DNA from: Haplomitrium mnioides
Taxonomy: Eukaryota > Marchantiophyta > Haplomitriopsida > Calobryales
Assembly: GCA_049999725.1 (NCBI GenBank)
Contig: JBNGIS010009513.1
Location: 22,620-43,031, forward strand
Length of the DNA: 20,412 nucleotides
Direction of reading: 5' to 3'
The notes under the pieces were generated by a model. That model was not told the DNA's origin and searched no databases. It was given only the letters and a program-made list of their open reading frames with translations. The position numbers and the translations under genes were made by a program. Position 1 is the first letter of the stretch. Each line of letters opens with the position of its first letter. Of the stretch, positions 1 to 9,390 are shown one piece after another.

Positions 1-603
1 CATCATTCTGGTGGTCCCAGAATTTCCCATGCCCACAAGTACTGGACGGTGGGCTACTGGTCAAAAGAGGGAAAGAGGAGCATGCGACATCTCAATTTGC
101 AAGCTTCTTCTGCAATGGGACTTCTTTGGCAACCAATGCATAGCGTATTTAGATGTCCTTCAGTTTCTGCTAAGCTAAAACATCCAGGAGATGATGCTTT
201 TGTGAATGTTTATCAGAAACCGTAGGCTTTATATAATTTTTTCATTGACCATCTTTCTATAGAGCAAGATTGGATTCTAGATCTTTACTCTAGGTCTTGC
301 ATAGGCCTTGTATGTGCTCTAAAGCTGATGCAAAATTGCATCGCCATGGAATATGATAGACGTCAGTCTATCTATATTCCTTAGAGGGTTTTGGAGATGG
401 CTTCCTTGCCATCCGATGTGACTGAGTCACAAATAGTATTTGCGTACCACAAGGAACCTGTTCCTCCTAGTACTGCAGGTGCTTCTGGTGACTCTGTAGT
501 GATATCGAGGACTGGAAAGTCTCGTCAGGATTCTCTAGCGGCTGCAGATGCTCAACCAGTAGATTTAGATGAGACAGTTCCTCCGGAAGATAAGAGAGTT
601 TGA
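1..603 (+). pseudogene. DNA methylase (N4/N6 class) terminal exon, degenerate copy
   Basis: Reading frame 1 from base 1 aligns codon for codon with the last exon of the minus-strand methylase gene (16699-17317). Shared landmarks include YWTVGYW, EGKRSMR, VCALKLM and ESQIVFAYHKEPVPP. Two in-frame stops interrupt it, TAG at 223-225 and TAG at 382-384. At 223 the sister copy has CAG (Gln) at 17077-17079, so this stop is a simple C-to-T change. Motif I, which binds S-adenosylmethionine, reads DLYSRSCIG instead of DLCSGSGTS, so the glycines are lost. The natural stop is TGA at 601-603. Upstream exons lie outside the window. It cannot make a working enzyme. Confidence 0.85.
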
Positions 604-630
604 TGACATGTTTGTACTATTTTCCTTTAT

Positions 631-636
631 AATAAA
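631..636 (+). promoter_or_regulatory. Likely polyadenylation signal AATAAA
   Basis: AATAAA lies about 28 bases after the methylase stop codon. The inverted sister copy also has AATAAA shortly after its stop (16666-16671), so the site is conserved between copies. Confidence 0.5.
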
Positions 637-822
637 ATTTATTTTTTCTAAATCTTTTTTGGCAAAAATTTCATCTTAGTGCTCTTTCATTTTACTACAA
701 GTCTTTCATCAAGATTCCATTTATTTCCCCTAAGAATAAGTTGACTCTTTTGATAGTCCAAAAATGGTTTGAACTCAATTTCTAATCTCATAATTATGTG
801 TAGGCTTTGCACATTGTTTAGT

Positions 823-1137
823 GTCTTTGTGCATTTAAGGCTTTCTAGTTCTTCTCCGGTTCCCCTGCACGCTTAAGCTATGCAGTTGTTGTTCAGAGTC
901 CCGACACCCATTTGTCAAAAGGTTCTTGTTCAATGTCCATGCTTGCATAGGCTGTAGGGTTCTTCTTTAGACGCTTGGGCGTGTTTTTGCTGTTGGATTG
1001 TAGTTGAAAGTCCATGCGTGCATGGCTTCGTTGTTCTTGTTGAGAGTCAAAGCAAGTAGAGTATTTAGGATTCTTGTTCGGAGTCTATGTGTGCATAGGC
1101 TTTATGGTTGTGGTTTGGAGTCTATGCTTGCATAAAC
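823..1137 (+). repeat. 37-bp tandem array with palindromic cores, left copy
   Basis: Units of about 37 bp (observed spacings 34-41) consist of an 18-bp palindrome-like core and a linker of the type TTCTTGTTCGGA. Clear cores start at 935, 969, 1010, 1046, 1083 and 1120. Examples are GTCCATGCTTGCATAGGC at 935, GTCCATGCGTGCATGGCT at 1010 and GTCTATGCTTGCATAAAC at 1120. More decayed units extend back to about 823. It is the inverted counterpart of 16167-16480, which keeps the 37-bp period better. Confidence 0.8.
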
Positions 1138-1268
1138 TTTGTTGGCTACGATGCTCCAAGTCAGGTTTAAAGTCCTTATCCGAATAGACATTTAGGTTTT
1201 CCTGTACTTTTTTTCTATCGAAAGATATATATTTTATTTCTTTTTTGTTGAATTTAATTTATTTACAA

Positions 1269-1780
1269 TAGTGTCAAGTTTTTTCAAAATATTTGAATAA
1301 TCAAAATGTTTGCTTTTTAAGTTTTCTTTCTAAATAAAATATTTGACATATAATCTAAATGGAAAATATGCATTTTTTGTTAATAAAAAACATTTTTTTT
1401 TCGAAAAAAAGATTTTAGTTTAAAATTTGATGTTTTTGAATGCCAAATCTTCAAAAGAAATAAATTTTGACTGTCAAGTGAAACATGAACCCAGTAACAG
1501 TTCCTAGTTCAAAGTAGCGGCTGTTTAGTGTTAAGTTCTTTCAAAATATTCAAATAACCAAAATGTTTGTTTTTTAAGTTTTCTTTCAAAAAAAATATTT
1601 GAAATATAATCTAAATGGAAAATATGCATTTTTTGTTCATAAAAAACAATTTTTTTTTCGAAAAGAAGATTTTAGTCTTAAATTTGATGTTTTTTAATGC
1701 CAAATTTTTTTAAAAAAAATTTCGACTGCCAAGTGAAACAGGAACTCAGTAGCGGTTCCTGGTTCAAAGTAGCAGCTGTT
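1269..1780 (+). repeat. Tandem pair of ~256-bp AT-rich end blocks
   Basis: Two consecutive blocks (about 1269-1530 and 1531-1780) both start AGTGTYAAGTT and share the internal stretch AATATGCATTTTTTGTT. Both end with TTCAAAGTAGCRGCTGTT. The right-hand unit carries a single block (15779 to about 16035). The block closes the methylase-bearing unit, so it is probably a terminal or subterminal repeat that was duplicated in this copy. Confidence 0.8.
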
Positions 1781-1781
1781 A

Positions 1782-3401
1782 AGACCCCAAGCTCTACTCT
1801 TTGAATTGAAATCTCAAATCTACGCCAAGCTGCCATAGTCGGATTTATGCTAGGATCAAGAGCCCAGAGGATAATCTTCACCAACATTCAACCAGGCTTC
1901 CAGCGCTCACACCAACTCCAGCGGACCAGTCCGTGCCAGGGGCAGCTCGCCCGGGTTCAACGGGACTTCGGAATGACAGTTAGGGACTTTGGATTAACTT
2001 CTTCAGCTGGCTCTTGCTCGTACCGGATAGGTGGCACCGCGTCCCAAGACTGTTGCTCAATAGGATTAACTACTAGCAACGGAGGAAACAAGAAGGCTTC
2101 GGAAAGGCAAGCGCGCGGGGGGGGGGGGGGGGGGGGGGGGTAGAAAAGGATTGACTGCGATGTTTTGGGGGTTGTTGGTGGATGCAAGCTTGCCAATCGT
2201 GAGAACGACAATAGAAAAGGAGACACACAAAGGAGGGAGGGCAGAACTCTTGAAGCTTCACTTGAAGCAGGTGAACTCGAGCACTGGGCTAGCAGGGGTG
2301 GAGGTGGACTAGAGGGGTGTTGGGAATCAACTAGCAGGGAGCTCTAGAGGCCCAGGCAATCCAAGTGTACTCACCACTGCGGGTGGACCAACATCGGAGG
2401 TGGACTGATACTTGAAAGCGGAGGGAGGTCTGGGTTGTCTTGAATTCGGAGGGGCTGCCAAAGTGGGATCTTTGGGGTCGTCTCAGTGTCATTTGTGCAA
2501 GAGCAACAATCTTAGTGACGTTAGGGGGTGTTTCTGGTTTATTCTCTCAAGGGAAGCCACGGAGGAGTAGCTGCATTTGTGCCTGCGCACGGTGTAAGAA
2601 GATCCATGGAAGCTTTAGGGTGGAGTGGGTGGCCAGCAGTCAAGAGGACTGTCTTCCAGAGGTGGAAGTTAAACAAGACCACTTCCAATCTTGAGGAAGT
2701 AAAACCAAGGCTTCTTGCGAGGGAAGTTGAAAAGACTATCTGGAGAAGAGTGCGTAAGTAGAGGGAGGAAGTGTAATTGGAATCGTGAGAGTCATAGGAA
2801 GGTTGAAATTGTTGAAGGGAAGATCAGGAGTGCAAGGGAGGCGGTAAAGATTGGATCTTGGGAGAATCAGAAGAGCTGTAGCGGAAAGAGAGGAATGGAG
2901 TGTTGAGAGGTCAAGATTGTGTTGCGGAGATCAGCTCAAGTTAGAAGAGGATTGGCAGAGTGTGTGGAGGGTTTAGTTAGTTTTGTCTTATATTTGCATT
3001 TCCCAAAGAGACACTTCGGATCCGAAGTAAGTAGGATCTCAACTCAACAAAGGTCCAAGGATCAACCTTATAAAGGAAGACAACACCGTGGGTAGGTCCC
3101 TTCAAGGATTCGGATACCAGAACTTGGTCCTCTATTGTAAATCTTTGAGTTTGGATCCTATTTTGGATCCCTGAAATACACTCACAATCTGACTAGAGTA
3201 GCTTGTGAGGTGTAGATGAATGTGTGAATGAAGAATTGAAGAAGGAGAAAGGTCTGTAAGGTAAGGAGGGACATCCTTAAGACCTGAAATTGACAACTTG
3301 CAGCGGGGCCATCTCATAAAAGAACCTGAACGCCCGCAAAGTCAGCTTTTCCTTTCGAAGAGAAGTCTTCGGAGGTTAACGATCAAAGGAGGGGGCTGAC
3401 A
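1782..3401 (+). repeat. 5' LTR, truncated at its 5' side
   Basis: This aligns with 3' LTR positions from about 10636 to 11582 and ends with GCTGACA just before the PBS. The first ~1.2 kb of the LTR (equivalent to 9403-10635) is missing because the methylase-bearing unit abuts here. About 667 bp (2368-3034) have no counterpart in the 3' LTR. The promoter region is decayed: where the 3' LTR has TATAAAAGG, this copy has TAGAAAAGG at 2141-2149 behind a run of 24 G. Confidence 0.85.
2117..2140 (+). repeat. Homopolymer run of 24 G
   Basis: An uninterrupted G24 follows GCGCGC, immediately before the decayed TATA element of the 5' LTR. The equivalent place in the 3' LTR is two six-G runs separated by one A. 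Runs of this kind can form G-quadruplexes and are prone to length error in sequencing. Confidence 0.9.
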
Positions 3402-3410
3402 TACATTTTT

Positions 3411-3429
3411 TGGCGCTGGAAGGAGGGCC
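3411..3429 (+). promoter_or_regulatory. Putative primer-binding site
   Basis: TGGCGCTGGAAGGAGGGCC begins with the TGG that pairs with a tRNA CCA end. It lies nine bases after the GCTGACA end of the 5' LTR, where minus-strand priming takes place. I cannot assign the tRNA with certainty from the sequence alone. Confidence 0.6.
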
Positions 3430-3435
3430 AAAGGT

Positions 3436-5365
3436 TTGCAAAAGCTTGAGACCAACCCGGAACCAAGTTATCACCTTGTGCACAAGGAACCTCAAATCCT
3501 AAAAGGAAGAGTGGCGGAAGGCGGAGGCTTGTGGGTGGAAGTGCCCGTGAATAGGGCGGGGATGGCCAATCTGGTACCCCCTTTCGGGCTGAGGGGTAGA
3601 TTCAAGTACAAGTCCTTCAAAGGACGTCTAAAAGATGATCCTGATGTCTGGTTGGATGATTTAGAAAATACCTCAGCGGCGAATGGGGAAAGCCACGTTA
3701 AAATCCGAATCTTGCCTGTTGTTCTAAAAGGAGAGGCGCAGCCATGGTATAAGGACTTGTCGGACAACATCAAGAGGGATTGGGGAGCCTTCAAGGCAAC
3801 ATTTATTGCTGAATTCTAAGGAATCGGAGAAGAAACAAAGGCACTGATCAAAATGGGTCAGTTAAGAATGAAAAAGAAAGAATTAGTGCGAAAATTCCTT
3901 CAGAGATTCAAGAAGGTGGCTCGCAAGCTAAATCCACTGGCCATCGACGGGATGTTGACTTCATGGTTTCTTGCCGCCTTGTCTAGAGGAATCGGAACTT
4001 GGGTGAGGCAGACAGATCCACAAACCTTGGAAGGAGCGGTCAGTGCGGCCCAATCACATGTCAAGGCTGCCATCACCAGCTCCATAAGGAAGGCAAAGAA
4101 AAGGTATGAATCAGAGGATTCTTTGGACACTTCGGAAAGTGAAGAAGAAACGGAGGAGAGTTTCGACACCACTTCAGAAAGCGAAGGAAGTTCAGATAGT
4201 AGCAGCTCAGATAAGGAGCGGGACTCCAGGAAAAAGAAAAAAAAGAAGGATCAAAGTAAGAAGAGGAGGGTCAAAGAACAAGAGGTGCATCGCCACAAGG
4301 GAGCTCGAAAGGGGAAATCAAAGGGGAGTGAACTCGAGCCCGAACCCAGCAGAAGGTCCGTCGGGAAGGATCGGATAGACGAATTAAGCGCAAAGATTGA
4401 GACAATGAATATCCTCTTGGCCGGGATCAAACCAGAAGGTCGGCCCCTTCCAACCAGAAGAGTCGGAGTATGGTGCATTCGATGTAGCAAGCACGGTCAC
4501 TCCACTCAGGAATGCACCGCGGAAAATAGCGCAATTCACTATGTGCTCCCGGGAGGAAGCACTTGAATTCGTAAGAGAAGAGGTGGACTACGTTTACGAA
4601 GAAGCCCCTGAAGCGGTCTACCAAATCAGCAAAGGACCCCGGACGATGCTAAGTTGGCCTCTAGGTGTCAGCGGAAAACAGGGAAATGGCTGAAATGCAA
4701 CCAGGCCCCTGCGGACGACTATTATGGTGTGCTGGAATTGTGGCCAGCTAGGGCACATTTCCTCCAATTGTCCCGAACCCAGGAAGAGCGGATATGGACA
4801 ACTAGCGGCTCTCTGCTTCCAGTGCAAAAAGGAGGGTCATGTAGTTGTGAATTGCCCTCTCAACCGAAGGCATGAAGCCAACCCTCACCTTGGTATGAAC
4901 CCTCCCCCTCCATCGGGAGTGAATTTAATAGAGTTGGAGATCCACCAAGAGAAGGAAGAAGCTGAATTACCCGGATAGGAAACCCTTGCTCCTGAGGATT
5001 GCTATCGAGTGGTGACCCAATTGGGAACCAAGTCCAAGCCCAAGAGCTAGCAGAAAAAAGAGCGGAAATTGAAGAGGAGAGCGGCTCCCAAATCGTCACT
5101 TCGGAGTGATTCAGATTACAATCAGGATAACCCAAAGTGGTTCTATCTGAAACAACATGACAATGTGCGAAAGCAGCTGAAAGCATTGGAGGCTCTAGAA
5201 GAGGAGTAGGCAGCCCGGGAAACCATGAAAAACATTTGAGGCCATCAGGAGAAACCCAAGGAATCCGAAGAAAAGATCCCCACCCCCGAAGGAGACACCA
5301 AGCCAATCCCCTACAACATCTAGGCCGACATAAGAGATTTTCCAGTTACGGCCATAGTAGGACAG
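3436..5365 (+). pseudogene. gag: Gypsy gag (capsid and nucleocapsid), broken
   Basis: This is the structural protein that packages element RNA. The likely start is ATG at 3562; the frame is open from 3436 without an ATG. A capsid-type retrotransposon gag domain is seen (DDPDVWLDDLE, GEAQPWYKDL, then W-x-x-F). A Ser/Asp/Glu tract and a Lys/Arg tract follow (about 4110-4320). Three CCHC zinc knuckles lie at 4474-4515, 4730-4771 and 4814-4855. Breaks are TAA at 3817, a frameshift near 4560, TGA at 4691 and 5237, and TAG at 4976, 5048, 5207 and 5321. Knuckle one is in a different frame from knuckles two and three. The stretch after 4980 is a charged linker towards the protease, and where gag ends is not certain. 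Confidence 0.85.
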
Positions 5366-5949
5366 TTGATCAAGGACAGTCCAGTGTATAGACGTCAGCT
5401 GAGAGAATTGCTGATGGGTCCGAAGCAAAGGAGGAAATTACCTCGAGTCGGAGTCCAAGCGGATTTGCAACTGGTCTGCAAGGATAAAGGAGCACCAGAA
5501 ATCGATATCCAAATTGAAGGGTGCACCTTGTCCTTAGTGCCAATAGACGGGGGGCAGGGGTCAATATCGTGATAGAAGAGACCGCCCATAAGTTGGGATT
5601 CAAGGAATTCCAACCCATTGCTAGAATCATGAGATTGGTAGATGGATCTCGAGTAAAACCACTGGGCTCCCTACTTCGGATTCCTACCTTCATCGGAGGC
5701 AAGGAATTTAAATTAAATTACTTGGTGATGCGCCCAGCTAGAGTCTCTCCCTACTCGGTGCTAATCGGAAGACCATGGCTGTATGGAGCTCGATTCCTCC
5801 ACAATTGGGGGAATTCCACTTTGGTGTTTGGTCATGAAAAAACGGAGGTGCACTACGGGCCAGTGCCACATCTGGGGGAGACCCAAGCCAAAGACGAGTA
5901 TGACAGTGTATGGTCCAAAGAAGACGAAGAATCGGAATATCACTACTAG
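5366..5949 (+). pseudogene. Gypsy aspartic protease, frameshifted
   Basis: The retropepsin-like domain cuts the polyprotein. The catalytic motif is PIDGG with Asp at 5546-5548, followed after the frameshift by GVNIVIEETAHKLGF. Later come the YLVM and YSVLIGRPWL segments typical of this fold. The frame changes inside the six-G run at 5549-5554, which fits loss of one G. TAG at 5947-5949 closes the second frame. Confidence 0.8.
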
Positions 5950-6279
5950 GTCCAGATGGTCAATGAGGCTATGGAGGACGATTTAACGAAAGAAGGGGTT
6001 GTGGGAGTCAACACACAAAGAACTCGAAGAGGGCACTAAGAAAACACATGTGCAGAGGCAAACCACTGAATGGGCAACGGGAGGCAGGGACATTAAGGCC
6101 GGAAGAAAGGAGAGGTCTGAAGTGTCACATCTGAACCCAACATAGGAACATGAGAAGTCCGAAGAGCCACATTTGGTGCAGACGGGAACAATGAACCAAG
6201 CGGAGAGAACGTGTCGAGAGCAAGAGGGTTGTGATTAGCAACGCTCATATAGGAGGATGGATTAGAAGGGAGAAATGAA
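5950..6279 (+). other. Degenerate protease-to-RT linker
   Basis: This is about 330 bases of purine-rich sequence in line with the pol frame but broken by several stops (for example TAA after GRGH-like text near 6037). I see no motif. It corresponds to the poorly conserved spacer between protease and RT in Gypsy elements. Confidence 0.5.
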
Positions 6280-7349
6280 GTGGGGATAGTGCATCTGGCT
6301 CAACACAAATCTGTAACGGTCCAAGAGAGACGCAAATTTCATATCGGTTCGGAATTGTCCAAAAAACATGAGCATTCCTTGACCCACCTCCTAGCCAATT
6401 GCAGTGACACCTTTGCCTGGAGCCATGGGGATCTGAAGAGAGTTCCCCACAAATTGGGGGAACATCAGATTGATCTGGAACCCGCAGCAATCCATGTTAG
6501 ACAACGCCAATATCAGATGAATCCTAGATTCTCCTTGTTGGTAAAGGAAGAAATTGACAAATTGCTAGAAGCAGATTTCATCTACCCCATGCTAAATAGC
6601 GAATGGGTATTGCCATTGGTCGTAGTACCAAAGAAAATCGGACAAGATGGAGAGCGAAAGATAAGGGTATGCAAGGATTCCGAAAGCTGAATGCAGCAAC
6701 AAAAAAGGATCACTACCCTTTGCGCTTCACTGATGGCATTCTGGATCTGGTTGCAGAACAAGAAGTTTACAGTTTCCTGAATGGGTATTCAAGATATAAC
6801 CAGATATAGATCCGAGAAGAGGATCAATTGAAGACAATGTTCACCACAGAATGGAGGGTGTTCGCTTTCCGAAGGATTCCTTTTGGACTCTGTAACGCAC
6901 TCGAGACATTTCAGCGGATGATGATGAACATATTCCATGATTATCTGTGGAAATTTCTCGAGATCTTCATTGATGATTTTGTGGTGTATGGAAGAGTCTA
7001 CAATCACAAGTGGGATCTGAGGCTCACCCTTTAGCGGTGCCGAGAAACAAGATTGCGCTTGCACCCAGGAAAGTGCTTCTTTGGAATGTACGAAGGAATA
7101 CTTCTGAGACATCAGATTTTGGGCAGAGGCATAGAAGTGGATCAGGAAAAGACCGCAAATTGGATGAAGATAGCATTCCCAACCAACCTGAAGGAGGTAC
7201 AAGGTTTTATGGGTTGTATAGGCTACTATAGACAATTCATTGAGCAATTCGCCTCGATTGCCATGCTACTCACTGAAATGACAAAGCAGGGTAGCACCTT
7301 TGAAGCCACGCTTGAAAGATTTGCCAGCTTCAACGAATTGAAACAATGA
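6280..7349 (+). pseudogene. Gypsy reverse transcriptase, broken
   Basis: This domain copies element RNA into DNA. Landmarks in order are the N-terminal RT region (EEIDKLLEADFI, PLVVVPKK), then DFRKLNAATKKDHYPL, FTTEWRVFAFRRIPFGLCNA and the catalytic block FIDDF (6966-6980). The connection region GFMGCIGYYRQFIEQFA follows. A one-base loss near 6681 shifts the frame between RVCKD and FRKLN. Stops are TAG at 6807-6809 (YNQI then stop, normally Gln), TAG at 7032-7034 (TL then stop then RC, normally Gln) and TGA at 7347-7349. FIDDF keeps both catalytic Asp residues. Confidence 0.9.
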
Positions 7350-7770
7350 CTAACCAACGCACCAGCCCTCATACCACCAAGCTGGGGGAAGGATTTCCAT
7401 ATAATGATCGGCGTGTCAGGATTCTACGTCGGTGCCATGCTGAGCCAGGTGGATGAAAAAGGGAGGGATCACCCAATATACTTTGCAAGCAGGTTGTTGG
7501 CCGCAACAGAAAGGAACTACTCAGCAACTGATAGGGAGGCCTTATGGATCATCTATTCCCTTAAGAAATTCAGGCACTACCTGTTGCACTATAAGGTGAT
7601 CTTCCATACCGATCACAATACTCTGAAATATCTTGTAAACAAACCAAATGTGATGGGTAGAGTGGCAAGGTGGATCCTGCTGCTACAAGAGTTCAATTTT
7701 GAAGTGAGAATCAAACCAAGAAAGAAGCACAGCAATGCTGACTTCTTCTCCAGGATGGCTGGGCCAGTCA
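7350..7770 (+). pseudogene. Gypsy RNase H domain, first catalytic residue lost
   Basis: This domain degrades the RNA strand of the hybrid. The block GFYVGAMLSQ, the TDREALWIIYSLKKFRHYL block and HTDHNTLKYL are all clear. The family normally has Asp-Ala-Ser before GFYVGA; here it is Gly-Val-Ser, with Gly at 7410-7412, so the first metal-binding Asp is missing. The Glu of DREAL and the Asp of HTDH remain. The domain lies in the longest open stretch of pol (7404-8690), shared with the integrase. Confidence 0.85.
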
Positions 7771-7849
7771 ATGAAAGGGAAGTGGAGGATGCCTTTCCCG
7801 ATGAGGACTTGTTCCAGGTCAGAACATGGAGGCCAACAAACTATGCTTC

Positions 7850-9122
7850 AATCATTGAATTCCTTAGTACCGCACAGATTCCAAAGGGTAGCAGCAAAGA
7901 GGAGGCTACAGTGTTTCTTAGGAAGGTGAGACCTTACCTATTAGTGAAGGGGATGCTATACAAAAGAGGACCGGATGGCATGATCAAAAGATGCTTGGAG
8001 CAATATCAAGCCACAATAGTGATGCAAGCTCTGCATGGAGAGGAAATGGGAGGTCACTTTGCAGCAGATGTTACAGTAAGAAAGGTGCTAAGTGCTGGAT
8101 ACTGGTGGCCGACCCTGCACAAGGACGTGCACTTCTGGGTGAAGAGGTGTGATGCTTGTCAAAGGACAGGAAAGCCAGCAGCAAGCCAACATCACCCTTT
8201 GGTACCAATTATACCCCTGGCACCATTTGAAAAGTGGGGAATAAATTTCATCGGTCCAATTGCGCCATCCACCAGGAGAGGCAATAGGTACATCCTCCTA
8301 GCCACAGACTACACCACCAAATGGGTGGAGGCCAAGGCTACCAGAAAGGATGACGCCAAAACGGTGGCAGCATTCCTGTATGAACAGATGTTCTACAGGT
8401 TTGGGCCACCCTTGGAACTGGTAAGTGACCAAGGAACCTACTTTATCAATCAAGTGATAAAGGATCTGACCTCCAAGTACCTGATTAAGCATCGACGTAC
8501 TACGGCCTACTACCCAAAAGCCAATGGATTGACAGAGAGAGCCAATGGAATAATGGGCAAAATCCTCAGTAAGACCATAGCAGCCAATAAGGCAAATTGG
8601 GATTTTAAGCTACTCACGGCAGTGCATGCCTACAACCTATCCTACAAAACCACAACATGCCACTGTCCTTACCTTTTGGTCTTCGGATAGAATGCACTCG
8701 TGCTAGTTGAATCAGAAGTCCCAACCCGAAGAGTTTTGAAAGAAGGTAGAATGGCAGAAAACCAGAGCCGAAGGGAAAGACTGTATCAGCTGGAGCAATT
8801 AGAGGAATCAAGGGAACAAGCCTAGATACGTTTGGAGCACCGCCAACACCTACAAAAGCATCAGCATGATAAAAAACTAAAACCGACAGATATTTCGGAA
8901 GGGGAGTTGGTGTTGCTTTATGATAGTCGATTTGTACATTTCCCAGGGAAGCTGCACACCAGATGGATGGGGTTCTTTGCGTTGAGAAGATTGCATCAAA
9001 ATGGATCTGCAGAGTTGGAGACATTGGAGGGAGAGCAATTTGCTAATCGGATTCATTACGACTGTCTGAAAAGGTACATTCACATAGAGGAAGACGTTGG
9101 GGGTCCGCAATCACCAAGCTAA
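7850..9122 (+). pseudogene. Gypsy integrase and C-terminal tail, broken
   Basis: This domain inserts the DNA copy. The zinc-binding HHCC region is present (HGEEMGGHFA ... CDACQ). The core triad should be D,D-35-E. The second Asp (SDQG, 8427-8429) and Glu (LTERAN, 8535-8537) have exactly 35 residues between them, but the first Asp is Asn (WGINFIGP, Asn at 8244-8246). TAG at 8688-8690 and 8823-8825 interrupt the tail; the first follows LLVFG, where relatives often have Gln or Lys. After them comes a GPY/F-like module (LHTRWMGFFALRRLHQNG), a stop at 9122, and no chromodomain. Confidence 0.9.
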
Positions 9123-9390
9123 GGGAGTTGGATCCTAGTCGGCAAGGGTGGGTGGGTGAGTGCATGGTTGTGTGGATGTTCCAGTACGCAATTGTGTAGG
9201 TGTTCAAGTGAGTAGTTGTGTGGGTTTTCTAGTGCATGTTTGTGTGAGTTTTCAAGTGGGTATATGTGAGGGGTGTGAGTTTGGGAAGCACACTTCGTAA
9301 AAAATCGGAGGGATCAGGAAGCGACATAGCGGATAAGAGGAAACCGAGCAGAGACCGAGGGGGCATGTTCGCGAGGACACTTCACAATTC
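9123..9390 (+). repeat. Post-pol untranslated stretch with GT-rich repeats
   Basis: Between the integrase stop and the polypurine tract lie about five imperfect units of 24-26 bp with the theme GTGTGNGTTTTCAAGTG (about 9155-9280). Purine-rich unique sequence follows. No gene is seen. Confidence 0.6.

Larger units (their letters stand above)
1..1781 (+). mobile_element. Left copy of the methylase-bearing unit (3' part only)
   Basis: This segment matches 15779-17317 in inverted orientation over its whole length, roughly 85% by eye. The match covers the terminal methylase exon, the AT-rich 3' flank, the palindrome array and the end block. Homology stops at the same base in both copies, just after GGCTGTTA here and GATTGTTA in the other. 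Beyond it lie unrelated sequences: the interior of a Gypsy LTR here, a Copia gag there. I infer that this is the 3' terminus of a mobile unit whose 5' part lies left of the window. No transposase is visible, so the class is unknown. A segmental inverted duplication is the alternative. Confidence 0.6.

Noticed and set aside
1-1781. Helitron as the class of the methylase-bearing unit
   Set aside because: No CTRR end with a preceding hairpin is seen at the terminus, and no Rep/helicase is in the window; the class stays open.
1775-1790. TGTTAAGACC as the true start of the 5' LTR
   Set aside because: The TGTT belongs to the methylase unit end (also found at the right copy), and the real LTR start TGTCAGC is at 9403 in the 3' LTR.
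1847-2226. Reading frames on both strands through the G run (Gly- or Pro-rich peptides)
   Set aside because: They arise from the G24 homopolymer inside the LTR and are not conserved in the other LTR.
3132-3317. 61-codon minus-strand frame, identical in both LTRs (also 11313-11498)
   Set aside because: The identity follows from LTR duplication; there is no start context or family resemblance, and it lies antisense to the LTR.
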